Positions 1 to 6,455 of a stretch of DNA of 7,092 nt are shown here, in pieces. How positions within the stretch are numbered: the first letter of the stretch is position 1; each line of letters begins with the position of its first letter. A program made the translations under genes and the position numbers. Origin of the DNA: an uncultured Gemmatimonadota bacterium (GTDB taxonomy: Bacteria; Gemmatimonadota; Gemmatimonadetes; Gemmatimonadales; GWC2-71-9); NCBI GenBank assembly GCA_913009915.1, contig CAJVYZ010000136.1, forward strand, positions 1 to 7,092. Direction: 5' to 3'. Under the pieces are notes generated by a model. It worked only from the letters and a program-made list of their open reading frames with translations. It made no database searches and was not told the origin of the DNA.

Positions 1-84
1 TTCTTCTTTTTTTTTTTTCAAGCAGAAGACGGCATACGAGATATATCAGTGTGACTGGAGTTCAGACGTGTGCTCTTCCGATCT
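1..84 (+). other. Illumina TruSeq P7/index adapter (non-biological)
   Basis: Synthetic sequence. Positions 19-42 are the P7 flow-cell sequence, 43-50 an 8-base index (ATATCAGT, read as ACTGATAT on the other strand, which I recognise as TruSeq index 25), and 51-84 the read-2 primer site ending in GCTCTTCCGATCT. The T-rich stretch at 1-18 equals the poly-A run that sequencers emit after reading off the end of an adapter on the opposite strand. Biological sequence begins at about 85. The apparent start codon of the first reading frame (GTG at 68) lies inside this adapter and is not a real start. Confidence 0.98.
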
Positions 85-85
85 G

Positions 86-1000
86 GATCGTCCCTCGAAA
101 ACCTTCTCCCGCTTGACCTCAGGGGAGCGTTCGGTCGCCTGGCACATCGCCGAGGGCCAATCGTGGAGCGGCCCGCACGACAGCGGCGAGCCCGGCCCGA
201 TCGAGGGCCTGGCGCTGGACGGCGCGGCCGACATTCTCGACGGTCTCGACGCTCTCCTGGGAGACGATGTCAGACACTTGGCCGGGTCGGTTACCTCCAT
301 GATTCCGCCCGCCTCCATCGTACTCGGCGCCACCGCCGACGTCGTGCTGCGCAACGCCGAGGTGGAGCCAGGCGTGGTGTTCGACGTCCGCGGCGGACCC
401 GTGGTCATCGACGGCGGGACGGTGCGCAGTGGCACCCGGCTCGAGGGACCGATCTATGTCGGCCCGGGCACGGTGATCCTCGGCGGCTTGCTGCGCCACA
501 GCGCCATCGGCCCCGGGTGCCGCGTGCGGGGAGAAGTTTCCAACAGCGTGTTCATGGGGTACGCCAACAAGGCCCACGACGGATTCCTGGGGCACAGCAT
601 CGTGGGGCAGTGGGCCAATCTGGGTGCGCTGACCACGACCTCGAACCTGAAGAACACCTACGGCACGGTGCGGCTGCAAACGGGCGCGCACCGGTGGGAC
701 ACTGGGCGCCAGTTCCTCGGCAGCCTGATCGGAGACCACGTCAAGATCGCCATCGGAACGATGCTGGGCACCGGCACCATCATCGGCGCTGGAGCCAACG
801 TCTTCGGTGCCGGCCCGGTGCCCAAGTACGTGCCGCCGTTCGCCTGGGGTATCGACGGGAACGAGCGGGTGAGCGCCACGGGCTTCCTCACCGTGGCGTC
901 CCGGGTGATGCCGCGCCGAGGAATCGAGTGGACGCCGGAACGAGAAGCCTCCTTGGCCGCGGCCCACGCCCGGATGGCCGGGGGCGGGAGGGGGGCGTGA
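86..1000 (+). CDS. GlmU-family sugar nucleotidyltransferase/acyltransferase, 5' truncated
   Basis: Partial gene: the reading frame is open from the adapter border, and the real start lies outside the window. About 304 residues remain. The first ~70 are the end of a nucleotidyltransferase-like domain. They are followed by a run of hexapeptide-type repeats (roughly residues 75-240, with turns such as VVIDGGTV, PGTVILGG, IGPGCRV, IGAGANVFG) typical of a left-handed parallel beta-helix. Known relatives are annotated as GlmU-family or putative sugar nucleotidyl transferases, which combine NDP-sugar formation with acetyl transfer in cell-wall or surface-sugar synthesis. The NxxNTYG-type stretch (NLKNTYGTV) and the conserved GDH-KIAIGTM segment fit that family. 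The substrate cannot be told from the sequence. The stop codon overlaps the start of the next gene by 4 bases (GTGA), so the two are probably translationally coupled. It is not classical E. coli-type GlmU, which lacks this C-terminal pattern. Confidence 0.8.
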   Translation, partial: DRPSKTFSRLTSGERSVAWHIAEGQSWSGPHDSGEPGPIEGLALDGAADILDGLDALLGDDVRHLAGSVTSMIPPASIVLGATADVVLRNAEVEPGVVFDVRGGPVVIDGGTVRSGTRLEGPIYVGPGTVILGGLLRHSAIGPGCRVRGEVSNSVFMGYANKAHDGFLGHSIVGQWANLGALTTTSNLKNTYGTVRLQTGAHRWDTGRQFLGSLIGDHVKIAIGTMLGTGTIIGAGANVFGAGPVPKYVPPFAWGIDGNERVSATGFLTVASRVMPRRGIEWTPEREASLAAAHARMAGGGRGA

Positions 1001-1842
1001 CCCGGCTCCACGTTCTGGGCTCGGGATCCAAGGGGAACGCCTTTGCCCTCGAGCACCAGGGTGAGGTCCTGTTGATCGACGTGGGCTTCAGCGCCAAGGA
1101 AATCCGCCGTCGGGCCCAAGTGACAGGACTCCCTCTCGATGCCGTGGTCGGGATCGCGTTGACCCACGAGCACGGTGACCACACTGGCGGTGTCAGGGTG
1201 CTCACCAAACACATTGAAGCCCCGATCATTACTTCCCCGGGGACGTGGCACAAAGTGAAGGACCGGTTGCCGCACTGTCACCATCGGCCGGCCGGTCTCG
1301 CCTCGATGGTCGAAGTGGGACCGTTCGTGATCGAGTCATGCCTCATCAGCCACGATGCCCTCGAGCCCCTGGCGTTCGCCATCCGCCTGCCGGACGGGAT
1401 CATGCTCGGCCTGGCCTACGATGTCGGCCGCCCCACGGCGGCCATGCGCTACTTGCTGCGGGATGCCACCGCCCTGGTGATCGAGGCCAATCACGACGAC
1501 GTGCTGTTACGGATGAGCGACTATCCCGCCACCGTCCGGCAGCGCATCGCCGGCTCGGCGGGACACCTCTCCAACCGGGCCACGGCCGAGCTGGTGGCGG
1601 AGTTGTGGCACCCGGCACTGGCAACGGTGGTACTGGCACATTTGAGCGAGAGCTGCAACACGCCGGGCCAAGCCCGCGGCACCGTCGAGCCGGTCATCCG
1701 GGCAGCTGGATTCAGCGGGACTCTCCACGTGGCGCTGCAGGACATTCCCCTCGATCCCATCCCGCTGGCCACCCCCCACCCCGCGCGGAAAACGCGAAGG
1801 AGCGACGCTCGCACGTCGCCCCCGTTGGTCCTCGACCTATAG
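997..1842 (+). CDS. MBL-fold metallo-hydrolase, YycJ/WalJ-like
   Basis: A 281-residue protein starting with GTG at 997, chosen because it overlaps the upstream stop as GTGA and places the family N-terminus (RLHVLGSGSKGNAF) at residue 3. It has the metallo-beta-lactamase fold: strand and GSGSKGN loop at 7-14, the metal motif THEHGDH (H57, H59, D61, H62), a further histidine in SHD at 119, an aspartate in AYDVG at 142, and late histidines in SAGHLSN (190) and LAHLS (215). The FESNHD-like segment (VIEANHDDVLLRM, 161-173) and GHLSN are characteristic of the YycJ/WalJ/VicX group, cytoplasmic dinuclear-metal phosphodiesterases or nucleases linked in Firmicutes to the WalRK cell-wall regulon. No walRK genes are visible here, so the role is open. 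The last ~25 residues are proline- and arginine-rich and look like an unconserved tail. It is cotranscribed with the GlmU-family gene. Confidence 0.85.
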   Translation: MTRLHVLGSGSKGNAFALEHQGEVLLIDVGFSAKEIRRRAQVTGLPLDAVVGIALTHEHGDHTGGVRVLTKHIEAPIITSPGTWHKVKDRLPHCHHRPAGLASMVEVGPFVIESCLISHDALEPLAFAIRLPDGIMLGLAYDVGRPTAAMRYLLRDATALVIEANHDDVLLRMSDYPATVRQRIAGSAGHLSNRATAELVAELWHPALATVVLAHLSESCNTPGQARGTVEPVIRAAGFSGTLHVALQDIPLDPIPLATPHPARKTRRSDARTSPPLVLDL

Positions 1843-1850
1843 GCCAACGG
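1822..1850. terminator. Possible bidirectional hairpin between convergent genes
   Basis: CCGTTGG (1822-1828) and CCAACGG (1844-1850) form a 7-bp perfect inverted repeat around a ~15-base loop. It spans the stop codon of the metallo-hydrolase and abuts the stop of the convergent small gene. There is no clear U tract on either side, so a role as a terminator is only suggested by position. Confidence 0.35.
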
Positions 1851-2243
1851 TCAGAAACAAACGTCGACCTCGCCTGGCATCGGGTCGGCCGGAACCGAAA
1901 TGCTGTCGGGTCGGGCCGACGGCGGCCCCACCCGTTTGAGGGTGATCGGTTCCTGCAGATCTCCTTCGGAGAGCGTCATCTTGTCGCCGCGCACACGCAG
2001 CGTGTAGCACACCCATTCGTCACCGAGCGCGATCATCATGGTGTCGGCCTTCACCCGCCAGCGCACCGTTTCAGTTCCGTAGCTGGCACTAGAGTCGGCG
2101 CGAATGATGATCTCGTGCACTTCGGCGTCCGCCTTGGCTTCCCACGTTCCCAACAAACTCCCACCATCGGATTGCGCCTCAGAACTCATAGGAACAGCCA
2201 CGGCAATGAGGGCAACAATCAGCATGAGGCGACGCAACGGCAT
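1851..2243 (-). CDS. Small secreted lipocalin-like protein, unknown function
   Basis: A 130-residue protein that I cannot assign to a named gene. The N-terminus is a clear Sec signal peptide: MPLRR, a hydrophobic core LMLIVALIAVAV (6-17), and a probable cleavage after SEA at 23. The mature part opens with LLGTWEAK (30-37), continues as alternating short strands (HEIIIRADSSASYG, VRWRVKADTMMI, YTLRVRGDKMTL) and closes with PITLKRV. The GTW opening and final xLKR strand resemble small lipocalin-like or DUF-type beta-barrel domains that bind hydrophobic ligands, but that is only a fold guess. C79 and C129 could form a disulfide, which fits export. The ATG at 2243 has a GGAG five bases upstream (minus-strand GTGGAGCACCA). 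It faces the metallo-hydrolase with only 8 bases between stops. Confidence 0.75.
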   Translation of the reverse strand: MPLRRLMLIVALIAVAVPMSSEAQSDGGSLLGTWEAKADAEVHEIIIRADSSASYGTETVRWRVKADTMMIALGDEWVCYTLRVRGDKMTLSEGDLQEPITLKRVGPPSARPDSISVPADPMPGEVDVCF

Positions 2244-2275
2244 TGGTGCTCCACAGAGTAGACGGTAGCTTCCGA

Positions 2276-2281
2276 ATCATA
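2276..2281 (-). promoter_or_regulatory. Candidate -10 box for the small secreted protein
   Basis: The minus strand reads TATGAT (5 of 6 with TATAAT) about 33 bases upstream of the start codon at 2243. I see no good -35 box at 16-18 bases spacing, so this is a weak call. Confidence 0.3.
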
Positions 2282-2310
2282 ATGGGAATGGGGGACGGTG
2301 GGCTATGGGT

Positions 2311-2454
2311 ATAGGAGGGCTAAGAGGGCTAAGAGGGAGAAGAGGGCTAAGAGGAAAAAAGGGCTAAGAGGCCGGACAGGAAGAAGAGGTCCCCAGGGAG
2401 TGATCCATTTTCTTCTTTTCCCTCTTAGTCCTCCTCTCCCTCTTAGCCCTCTAT
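2311..2454. repeat. Long imperfect inverted repeat between groEL and the small secreted gene
   Basis: The left end (2311-2328, ATAGGAGGGCTAAGAGGG) is the reverse complement of 2438-2454 apart from one extra G. Farther in, CCCTCTTAG at 2420-2428 and the pyrimidine-rich stretch 2408-2419 can pair with more of the tandem units and the A-rich run at 2355-2360. The spacer is about 40 bases (2372-2410). The whole would fold into a ~140-base stem-loop of purine-rich against pyrimidine-rich strands. It sits in the 270-base gap between two genes that are both on the minus strand, just past the groEL terminator. Its function is unknown; it could be an intergenic repeat family. Confidence 0.75.
2315..2371 (+). 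repeat. Degenerate 9-bp tandem repeat, unit GAGGGCTAA
   Basis: Units read GAGGGCTAA at 2315-2323, 2324-2332 and 2342-2350. There is a variant GAGGGAGAA at 2333-2341, a drifted unit GAGGAAAAAA at 2351-2360, then GGGCTAA at 2361-2367 and a final GAGG. The period is three codons, but no credible gene runs through it. It is purine-rich on the + strand and forms the left arm of the larger inverted repeat. Confidence 0.85.
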
Positions 2455-2487
2455 AGGAAACGCCCCGGAGCCATGGGCTCCGAGGCG
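2451..2487 (-). terminator. Hairpin terminator of groES-groEL
   Basis: On the minus strand CGCCTCGGAGCC (2487-2476) pairs with GGCTCCGGGGCG (2472-2461) as a 12-bp GC-rich stem, with one G-U pair and a 3-base loop. It is followed by TTTCC. It starts 27 bases after the groEL stop codon, the usual place for an intrinsic terminator. The U tract is short (three), so termination may rely mostly on stem strength. Confidence 0.75.
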
Positions 2488-2513
2488 CTTCCCATCGTGC
2501 GGCGAGTGCTCGC

Positions 2514-4169
<1,656 letters not shown>

Positions 4170-4179
4170 TCAGTGGACT

Positions 4180-4482
4180 CTAGCCGATCTTGGCTAGGAT
4201 ATCCGAAGCTTTGATGATGATCACTTCGTCGTCGCCCAGTTGGTACTGGGTTCCGCTGTACTTCCCGTAGATGACCTTGTCGCCGACGGCGATGTCCATA
4301 GGTACCCGGTTACCCTCTTCTACCCGGCCGGGCCCGACGGCGATGACTTCGCCCTGAGTCGGCTTTTCCTTGGCCGTGTCGGGAATGTAGAGCCCGCCCC
4401 GCATTTCCTCGACCTCGTCGTTGGGCATGATGACGACACGATCCTCGAGCGGCTTGATGGCCACCTTGGTCGCTGTGGGCAT
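4180..4482 (-). CDS. groES: Co-chaperonin GroES (Hsp10)
   Basis: Complete, 100 residues. GroES is the seven-membered lid that binds GroEL and closes the folding chamber. The sequence shows the family in order: [10 protein letters not shown], the mobile loop with [13 protein letters not shown] (the GroEL-binding hydrophobic triad here is LYI in place of the common IVL), [25 protein letters not shown] and the C-terminal [14 protein letters not shown]. The start at 4482 is chosen because it gives the usual N-terminus and has a GGAGG nine bases upstream. A longer frame starting at 4542 adds 20 unrelated residues from the leader. It is the first gene of the operon, followed by groEL 34 bases later, and is controlled by the CIRCE element upstream. 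Confidence 0.98.
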   Translation of the reverse strand: MPTATKVAIKPLEDRVVIMPNDEVEEMRGGLYIPDTAKEKPTQGEVIAVGPGRVEEGNRVPMDIAVGDKVIYGKYSGTQYQLGDDEVIIIKASDILAKIG

Positions 4483-4490
4483 AATCCTTA

Positions 4491-4497
4491 CCTCCAC
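4491..4497 (-). promoter_or_regulatory. Shine-Dalgarno site of groES
   Basis: The minus strand reads GTGGAGG, followed by TAAGGATT and ATG. This strong site decides the start at 4482 over the longer in-frame start at 4542. Confidence 0.8.
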
Positions 4498-4545
4498 TAA
4501 CAGTGAGTCGTAAGATGATGTTACAGTGGCACTTAAGAGCAAATA

Positions 4546-4572
4546 TTAGCACTCACGGTCATGGAGTGCTAA
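4546..4572 (-). promoter_or_regulatory. CIRCE operator (HrcA binding site)
   Basis: TTAGCACTC (4546-4554), nine bases (4555-4563), GAGTGCTAA (4564-4572): an exact match to the consensus CIRCE inverted repeat on both arms. HrcA binds it at normal temperature and releases it on heat shock. It lies about 15 bases past the -10 box, in the 5' leader of groES, the classic arrangement. hrcA itself is not in the window. Confidence 0.98.
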
Positions 4573-4585
4573 ACAGTCCGATGCA

Positions 4586-4613
4586 AAGATATCCGGGTCG
4601 CGATCTAAGTCAA
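4586..4613 (-). promoter_or_regulatory. Sigma70-type promoter of groES-groEL
   Basis: On the minus strand TTGACT (4613-4608, 5 of 6 with TTGACA) is followed after 16 bases by TATCTT (4591-4586, 4 of 6). Transcription would start near 4579, just ahead of the CIRCE element. The vegetative-type promoter plus CIRCE fits repression by HrcA rather than a heat-shock sigma factor. Confidence 0.7.
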
Positions 4614-4632
4614 CCCGTGCCCCTGAGGCGGA

Positions 4633-5388
4633 TTACAGATCGATCCGAAGTTCGCCGCCGAGATAGCGGGTGAATTGATCGTAGAACTGTCGCTGCAGCG
4701 ACACTCCGTCGTAGCCGATGAGCGAGATCGACAGTGACCGGCGGCCGTCCGCGCCCCCGAGCACCAAGCCGAGACGACCCATGACGCTCACATGCCAGCG
4801 AGTCTGTTCCGCCGCGTCACCGAAGATCCCGGCGATGAGCTGGACGGGAATGGCACCCAGTCCGAAACTGGGCCCGAACCAGTCGAGGCCCAGCGCGGCC
4901 GCCAGGGGTGGCAGATGCGGTTCTCTTTGGAGCACGCGGCTGGCGCTACCGGTCAGGTGGAAGGCGCCTAGCCGGCGTCCCACCCAGATCGCCGCCACCT
5001 CTCTAGTCCAGTCCAGCCGGGTGATGCCGGCGCCCTCCGCCAACTCGTCCCCCAAGTGGCTGCTCTCATGAAACAGCTGGATGGTGGCATCCCATTTGGC
5101 CCACCGTTTGGTGAGATTGAGCCCCACCCACCAATCGCTGCTGAGTAGGGACGATCGGGAGTCGTGCAGGCTGAAGCGGCCCGTCACCTGCACTCCGAAC
5201 CCCACATGGAGAGGATTGGTGCCGCCCTCGAGAGCGATCAGCGGGAAGATCTTGCCGATGCGGACATCTCCCTCCGCCCCGGTACCGAGGGGATTATCGG
5301 CCACGGAGGTCTGGACGGCCCGCCCGACCAAGCCCTCGACCTGGGGACTGGCCAAGGGGTAGGAGAAGGTCGGGGTGTCAGGAAGCAG
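4633..5388 (-). pseudogene. DUF1207 protein, C-terminal ~250 residues, start lost
   Basis: Residues 216-466 of the frame match the DUF1207 pattern: an opening LLPDTPTFSYPLASP like the family's mature N-terminus, beta-strand-rich text, the motif LFHESSHLGDE (320-330), and the closing IGYDGVSLQRQFYDQFTRYLGGELRIDL ending at the natural stop. Members are exported, predicted outer-membrane or periplasmic beta-rich proteins of unknown function. The native start and signal peptide are absent because the upstream part is replaced by ABC ATPase sequence. The alternating amphipathic strands (DWWVGLNLTKR, WDATIQLFHESS) fit a small beta barrel. It lies just upstream of the groES promoter with the same orientation, about 20 bases from the -35 box. 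I cannot say whether this neighbourhood is genuine. Confidence 0.65.
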
Positions 5389-6033
5389 CCGGTTCTGGCC
5401 CATCGCCAGCACGTAGCCCCTGTCGCAGGCGCTGAGCGCTTCGCGTGCGTTTTGCTCGACGAGGAGGACGCCCGTTCCTTCGGCGTTGATCACCTTGATG
5501 CGGTCGAAGATCATGTCGACCATCTTCGGGGAGAGGCTTGCGGACGGCTCGTCGAGGAGGAGGACGTCCGGGTCGAGCATCAGGGCGCGCATGAGGCTCA
5601 CGCGCTGCATCTGTCCACCGGAGAGTTGCACCGGGTAGCGCTCGAGGCCGTCACGGGGAAACTGCGTTAGCCCGGCCAGCGTGGCGACCCGGTCGCGGAT
5701 GCGCTCCGGCGGCCAGCCCAGGTGCCGGGCCATGATCGTGACATTCTGACGGGCGGTGAGATGGGGAAAGAGGCCGCCGTCCTGGATGACATAACCCATC
5801 CGCTGACGCATGGTGCGGACATTGTCAGAAGAGAGACGATCGCCGTTGATTTCGACCGTCCCCCGGTCGGGGCTGACCAGGCCGACCAGGATGCGCAGCA
5901 ACGTGGACTTCCCGCACCCGTTGCGCCCAACCAGCCCGATCCGCTCGCCCACCTGCATCGTCAGGTTCGCACCATCCAACACCACGTTCGTCCCGTGGGC
6001 ATGTCGTAAATCGGCAATCGTCAGCAAACTCAT
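4633..6033 (-). CDS. Mosaic reading frame: three ABC ATPase pieces joined to DUF1207
   Basis: One open frame of 466 codons from ATG at 6033 (a GTG at 6060 is also in frame but adds nine unconserved residues). Taken as a whole it has a full set of ABC motifs: Walker A GRNGCGKST (36-44), Q-loop Q84, signature LSGGQ (137-141), Walker B VLLLDEP (157-163) and LVEQN (191-195). About 250 residues with no ATPase resemblance follow. The family signature changes at Walker A, at Walker B and after residue 215. A cytoplasmic ATPase joined to a domain normally found in exported or outer-membrane proteins, with no signal peptide or membrane segment, makes no topological sense. I therefore think this frame is a sequence chimera, not a real protein. 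The four pieces are described separately. Confidence 0.6.
   Translation of the reverse strand: MSLLTIADLRHAHGTNVVLDGANLTMQVGERIGLVGRNGCGKSTLLRILVGLVSPDRGTVEINGDRLSSDNVRTMRQRMGYVIQDGGLFPHLTARQNVTIMARHLGWPPERIRDRVATLAGLTQFPRDGLERYPVQLSGGQMQRVSLMRALMLDPDVLLLDEPSASLSPKMVDMIFDRIKVINAEGTGVLLVEQNAREALSACDRGYVLAMGQNRLLPDTPTFSYPLASPQVEGLVGRAVQTSVADNPLGTGAEGDVRIGKIFPLIALEGGTNPLHVGFGVQVTGRFSLHDSRSSLLSSDWWVGLNLTKRWAKWDATIQLFHESSHLGDELAEGAGITRLDWTREVAAIWVGRRLGAFHLTGSASRVLQREPHLPPLAAALGLDWFGPSFGLGAIPVQLIAGIFGDAAEQTRWHVSVMGRLGLVLGGADGRRSLSISLIGYDGVSLQRQFYDQFTRYLGGELRIDL
5389..5549 (-). pseudogene. 3' piece of a LivF-like branched-chain amino acid ABC ATPase gene
   Basis: Residues ~162-215 (PSASLSPKMVDMIFDRIKVINAEGTGVLLVEQNAREALSACDRGYVLAMGQNR, split in codon order) carry marks of LivF: S-LSPK in the D-loop, INAEG, LLVEQN with glutamine where most ABC ATPases have the switch histidine, and the GYVLAMGQNR strand. 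LivF is an ATPase of the high-affinity leucine/isoleucine/valine importer LivFGHMJ. The usual end (about 20 further residues, ...YLGG) is missing because the frame switches to DUF1207 at about 5388. Confidence 0.6.
5550..5889 (-). pseudogene. Middle piece of an OpuCA-like importer ATPase gene
   Basis: Residues ~49-161 have the pattern of ATPases of glycine-betaine/osmoprotectant-type importers: MRQRMGYVIQDGGLFPHLTARQNV (75-98), a LGWPPERIRDRV helix (105-116), ERYPVQLSGGQMQRVSLMRALMLDPDVLLLDEP (131-163). Family members normally continue after DEP with a GALDP D-loop, which is absent here. This change is the main reason to place a junction in the Walker B codons. The family assignment is from motif memory. 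Confidence 0.55.
5890..6033 (-). pseudogene. 5' piece of an ABC-F ATPase gene
   Basis: Residues 1-48 (MSLLTIADLRHAHGTNVVLDGANLTMQVGERIG... to Walker A) read like the start of an ABC-F family protein (Uup/EttA-like, soluble twin-ATPase proteins acting on ribosomes), in particular GERIGLVGRNGCGKSTLL. A true ABC-F protein exceeds 500 residues with two ATPase halves and a linker; none of that follows. The start is 23 bases after the metH stop, so in the source genome this gene probably follows metH. No convincing Shine-Dalgarno is seen. Confidence 0.55.
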
Positions 6034-6056
6034 AGTCGGACAGTGTATCGCAATCG

Positions 6057-6264
6057 TCACACCGCGAAATACTTGGCCTGCGGATGATGCACGATCAGGG
6101 CACTGGTACTCTGCTCCGGGTCAATCTGCCAGTTCTCCGTCAGTTTGCAACCGATGCGCTGCGGCCGGATCAGGCGGAAAAGTTTCGCCTGGTCGCTCAT
6201 CTCCGGACACGCAGGGTAACCGAAGCTGTAACGCGATCCGCGATAATGCTGCGTGAACAACTTG
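6057..6264 (-). pseudogene. metH: Methionine synthase MetH, last ~68 codons only
   Basis: The frame ends KLFTQHYRGSRYSFGYPACPE..., then DQAKLFRLI, RIGCKLTENWQIDPEQSTSALIVHHPQAKYFAV and a TGA at 6057-6059. This is the end of the reactivation (S-adenosylmethionine-binding) domain of cobalamin-dependent methionine synthase, which converts homocysteine to methionine with methyl-tetrahydrofolate. RGxRxSFGYPACP and the PEQSTSAxxVHHPxAKYF ending are diagnostic. The full protein exceeds 1100 residues. Upstream of about 6264 the same minus-strand frame stays open but has no MetH resemblance, because the sequence there is a TPR gene on the other strand. An apparent ORF running to 6980 merely joins the MetH and CimA pieces. 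Confidence 0.85.
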
Positions 6265-6455
6265 CGAGAAGAATGGCCTACGAACAACGCGGGGAGTACG
6301 ACGCGGCGCTCGATAAACTGCGAACGTTCGCCGAAGAATACCCGCGCTTCAAATTTGACATGGTCGCCGGCGAGGCGCAACTGCTGTACCGGATGGGTCG
6401 GGTCGATGAGGCCTTGGCACGCTATGAGGCCGTGTCGCGATTGCGACCGCATCAG
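6264..6455 (+). pseudogene. TPR-protein fragment
   Basis: On the + strand ARRMAYEQRGEYDAALDKLRTFAEEYPRFKFDMVAGEAQLLYRMGRVDEALARYEAVSRLRPHQ is about two tetratricopeptide repeats: A-x3-G-x2-DAAL and YRMGRVDEALARYEAVSRLRP match the TPR consensus. TPR arrays are protein-binding helices. The piece is only ~64 codons, has no start or stop of its own, and lies between minus-strand metH and cimA fragments in opposite orientation. It is best read as an insert from another locus. The parent protein cannot be told. Confidence 0.7.

Noticed and set aside
70..996. 590-codon + strand frame starting in the adapter
   Set aside because: Only the part from GTG 997 is a protein (metallo-hydrolase). The first ~309 codons are an arginine-rich out-of-frame reading of the GlmU-family gene and adapter.
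1245..2261. 338-codon + frame spanning metallo-hydrolase and small secreted gene
   Set aside because: It is a shadow frame crossing two convergent genes, with arginine/histidine/proline-rich nonsense composition.
2315..2454. CRISPR-like array
   Set aside because: The unit is 9 bases with no unique spacers; it is a simple tandem repeat with an inverted partner.
4310..4552. Minus-strand frames upstream of and overlapping groES, including a longer GroES start at 4542
   Set aside because: Family N-terminus and Shine-Dalgarno support 4482; the overlapping frame is a shadow with no conserved pattern.
4633..6033. Novel ABC ATPase-DUF1207 transporter system
   Set aside because: Family identity changes at three points, two of them inside conserved motifs, in a contig with adapters and other chimeric joins.
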